64,000 nt of DNA from Pinirhizobacter sp036499745 (GTDB lineage: Bacteria; Pseudomonadota; Gammaproteobacteria; Xanthomonadales; Rhodanobacteraceae). Every line of letters begins with the position of its first letter. Position 1 is the first letter of the stretch. Location: assembly GCF_036499745.1 (NCBI RefSeq), contig NZ_DASYDG010000017.1:58533-122532 (forward strand), in the 5' to 3' direction. Position numbers and translations under genes: made by a program. This document shows positions 63,036-64,000 of the stretch, one piece after another. A model generated the notes under the pieces. It saw only the letters and a program-made list of their open reading frames with translations, was not told where the DNA came from and did no database searches.

Positions 63036-63803
63036 ATGTTGCAAGACACCTCCGCTTCTGCTGCTCCGGCAGCACAGTCCAACGCCGAAGCCATGAAGGC
63101 CATGGGCTTCGATCACCTTATCCACAACTTCGATCCCCTTGGTTGGATCGTCTTTGTGACCCTGGTGATCATGTCCTTCTCTTCCTGGTACTTCATCATC
63201 GCCAACGCGATCCGCAACGGCATGGTTCGTGGCCGCGCCGAACGCGTGATCCAGGGCTTCTGGGGCAACAACTCCACGCAGGACGCGATCCGCGTACTCG
63301 AGGAACAGCCCAAGGGCGAACCGTTCTCCAAGATCGCACTGGACGCCGCTTCCGCGGTTGCCCATCACCAGCAGGCTGCTGGTGGCCGTCTTGCCGAAAC
63401 GCTTTCGCGCTCGGAGTTCATCGACCGCGCACTGCGCCAGGCCGTCGCTCGCGAAAGCCTGCGCCTGGAGGGTGGCCTCACCCTGCTGGCAACGGTCGGT
63501 TCGTCCGCGCCGTTCATCGGTCTGCTCGGTACGGTGTGGGGTATCTACCACGCGCTGATCCGCATCTCCTCGTCGGGCGATGCCTCGATGCAGGCGGTGG
63601 CCGGCCCCGTCGGCGAAGCGCTGATCATGACCGCCTTCGGTCTGTTCACCGCCATCCCGGCCGTGCTTGCATACAATTTCTTCAACCGCTCCAACCGCCT
63701 GACCTACGCCCGTTTCGACGAGTTCGCGCACGACCTGCACGACTACTTCGCTACTGGCGCACGCGTCGAAGCCGGTGTGGCTCCGGTCGTCGTCAAGAAG
63801 TGA
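63036..63803 (+). CDS. exbB: TonB-system proton channel subunit ExbB
   Basis: 255 residues, MotA/TolQ/ExbB family. Helices are LGWIVFVTLVIMSFSSWYF (~25-45), GLTLLATVGSSAPFIGLLGT (~150-172) and MTAFGLFTAIPAVLAYNFF (~200-220), with the conserved Thr and Pro residues. It forms the pentameric channel around ExbD and transmits the proton gradient to TonB. Confidence 0.95.
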   Translation: MLQDTSASAAPAAQSNAEAMKAMGFDHLIHNFDPLGWIVFVTLVIMSFSSWYFIIANAIRNGMVRGRAERVIQGFWGNNSTQDAIRVLEEQPKGEPFSKIALDAASAVAHHQQAAGGRLAETLSRSEFIDRALRQAVARESLRLEGGLTLLATVGSSAPFIGLLGTVWGIYHALIRISSSGDASMQAVAGPVGEALIMTAFGLFTAIPAVLAYNFFNRSNRLTYARFDEFAHDLHDYFATGARVEAGVAPVVVKK

Positions 63804-63814
63804 GGTTCTGACCC

Positions 63815-64000
63815 ATGTCCATGAGCACCGGGGGCAACAGCGGCGGCCCCATGTCGGAGATCAACGTCACGCCCCTCGTGGACGTGATGCTGGTGCTCCT
63901 GATCATCTTCATGATCACGGCGCCGCTGATGACGCATCGGATCAAGATTGACCTGCCCAAGGCCAATCCGAACGTCAAGGAAGAAGTCAACGTAGAGCCG
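63815..64000 (+). CDS. exbD: TonB-system subunit ExbD, N-terminal part
   Basis: 62 residues before the right edge. It has a Gly/Ser-rich start, then EINVTPLVDVMLVLLIIFM, with the membrane Asp (in LVDV) that carries protons. It follows exbB by 11 bp. The periplasmic domain lies outside the window. Xanthomonas has two exbD genes here, so a second copy may follow. Confidence 0.93.
   Translation, partial: MSMSTGGNSGGPMSEINVTPLVDVMLVLLIIFMITAPLMTHRIKIDLPKANPNVKEEVNVEP

Noticed and set aside
1..64000. tRNA genes, rRNA genes, CRISPR arrays and complete insertion sequences
   Set aside because: I looked for tRNA T-arms with acceptor pairing, regularly spaced direct repeats and transposase motifs, and saw none that hold up by eye. 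A tRNAscan-SE or CRISPR finder run could overturn this.

Overview
The window is a high-GC stretch of gammaproteobacterial chromosome that carries the replication origin. The origin block reads, from the left, mnmE-yidC-rnpA-rpmH on the minus strand, then dnaA-dnaN-recF-gyrB, a TPR protein gene and tonB-exbB-exbD on the plus strand. That order, together with algZ-algR-hemC, TonB-dependent receptors of the Xanthomonas/Caulobacter type, a tryptophan-halogenase paralogue inside a glycan locus and a Xanthomonas-like sugar operator, points to the Xanthomonadales. The Rhodanobacteraceae (Luteibacter, Dyella, Rhodanobacter) are my best guess. The family is an inference; the sequence does not name the species.

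Layout. 1-4.06 kb: end of an AraC regulator, a secreted retropepsin-like protein with a PDZ domain, a pirin and a HAD phosphatase, with REP-like palindromes on both sides of the HAD gene. 4.06-17.8 kb (minus strand): a carbohydrate-use locus. It has a five-gene operon with 4-bp overlaps (GH144-like glucanase, binding lipoprotein, two ABC permeases, six-hairpin glycosidase with an F5/8 C domain), then a halogenase-like flavoprotein, a large TonB-dependent receptor and a LacI repressor. LacI-type operators lie before the operon and before the repressor. 17.9-20.03 kb: a Fur-box-controlled PepSY/DUF3649/DUF3325 iron operon. 20.1-26.9 kb: a glutathione transferase, a structured non-coding element, and a TonB-dependent receptor coupled to a GH2 beta-mannosidase behind a NagR-like palindrome. 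27-33 kb: an atypical SDR, an ATP-grasp ligase, a LytS/LytTR pair, a small secreted protein and a lipoprotein. 33-37.3 kb: an SPFH protein, rsmG, parA-parB and an ECF sigma/anti-sigma pair. 37.3-49.7 kb: housekeeping and envelope genes, including hemC and algR-algZ. 49.7-50.5 kb: a shortened dinD next to the mnmE 3' end, a known integration target. 50.5-64 kb: the origin block, with two parS sites inside recF.

How the parts fit. TonB-ExbB-ExbD at the right edge would energise both receptors. The LacI locus provides outer-membrane uptake, extracytoplasmic cleavage, ABC import and repression for one oligosaccharide, plausibly a beta-1,2-glucan. The second receptor with the beta-mannosidase looks like part of N-glycan or mannoside use. 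ParA, ParB and the parS pair in recF form the origin segregation system.
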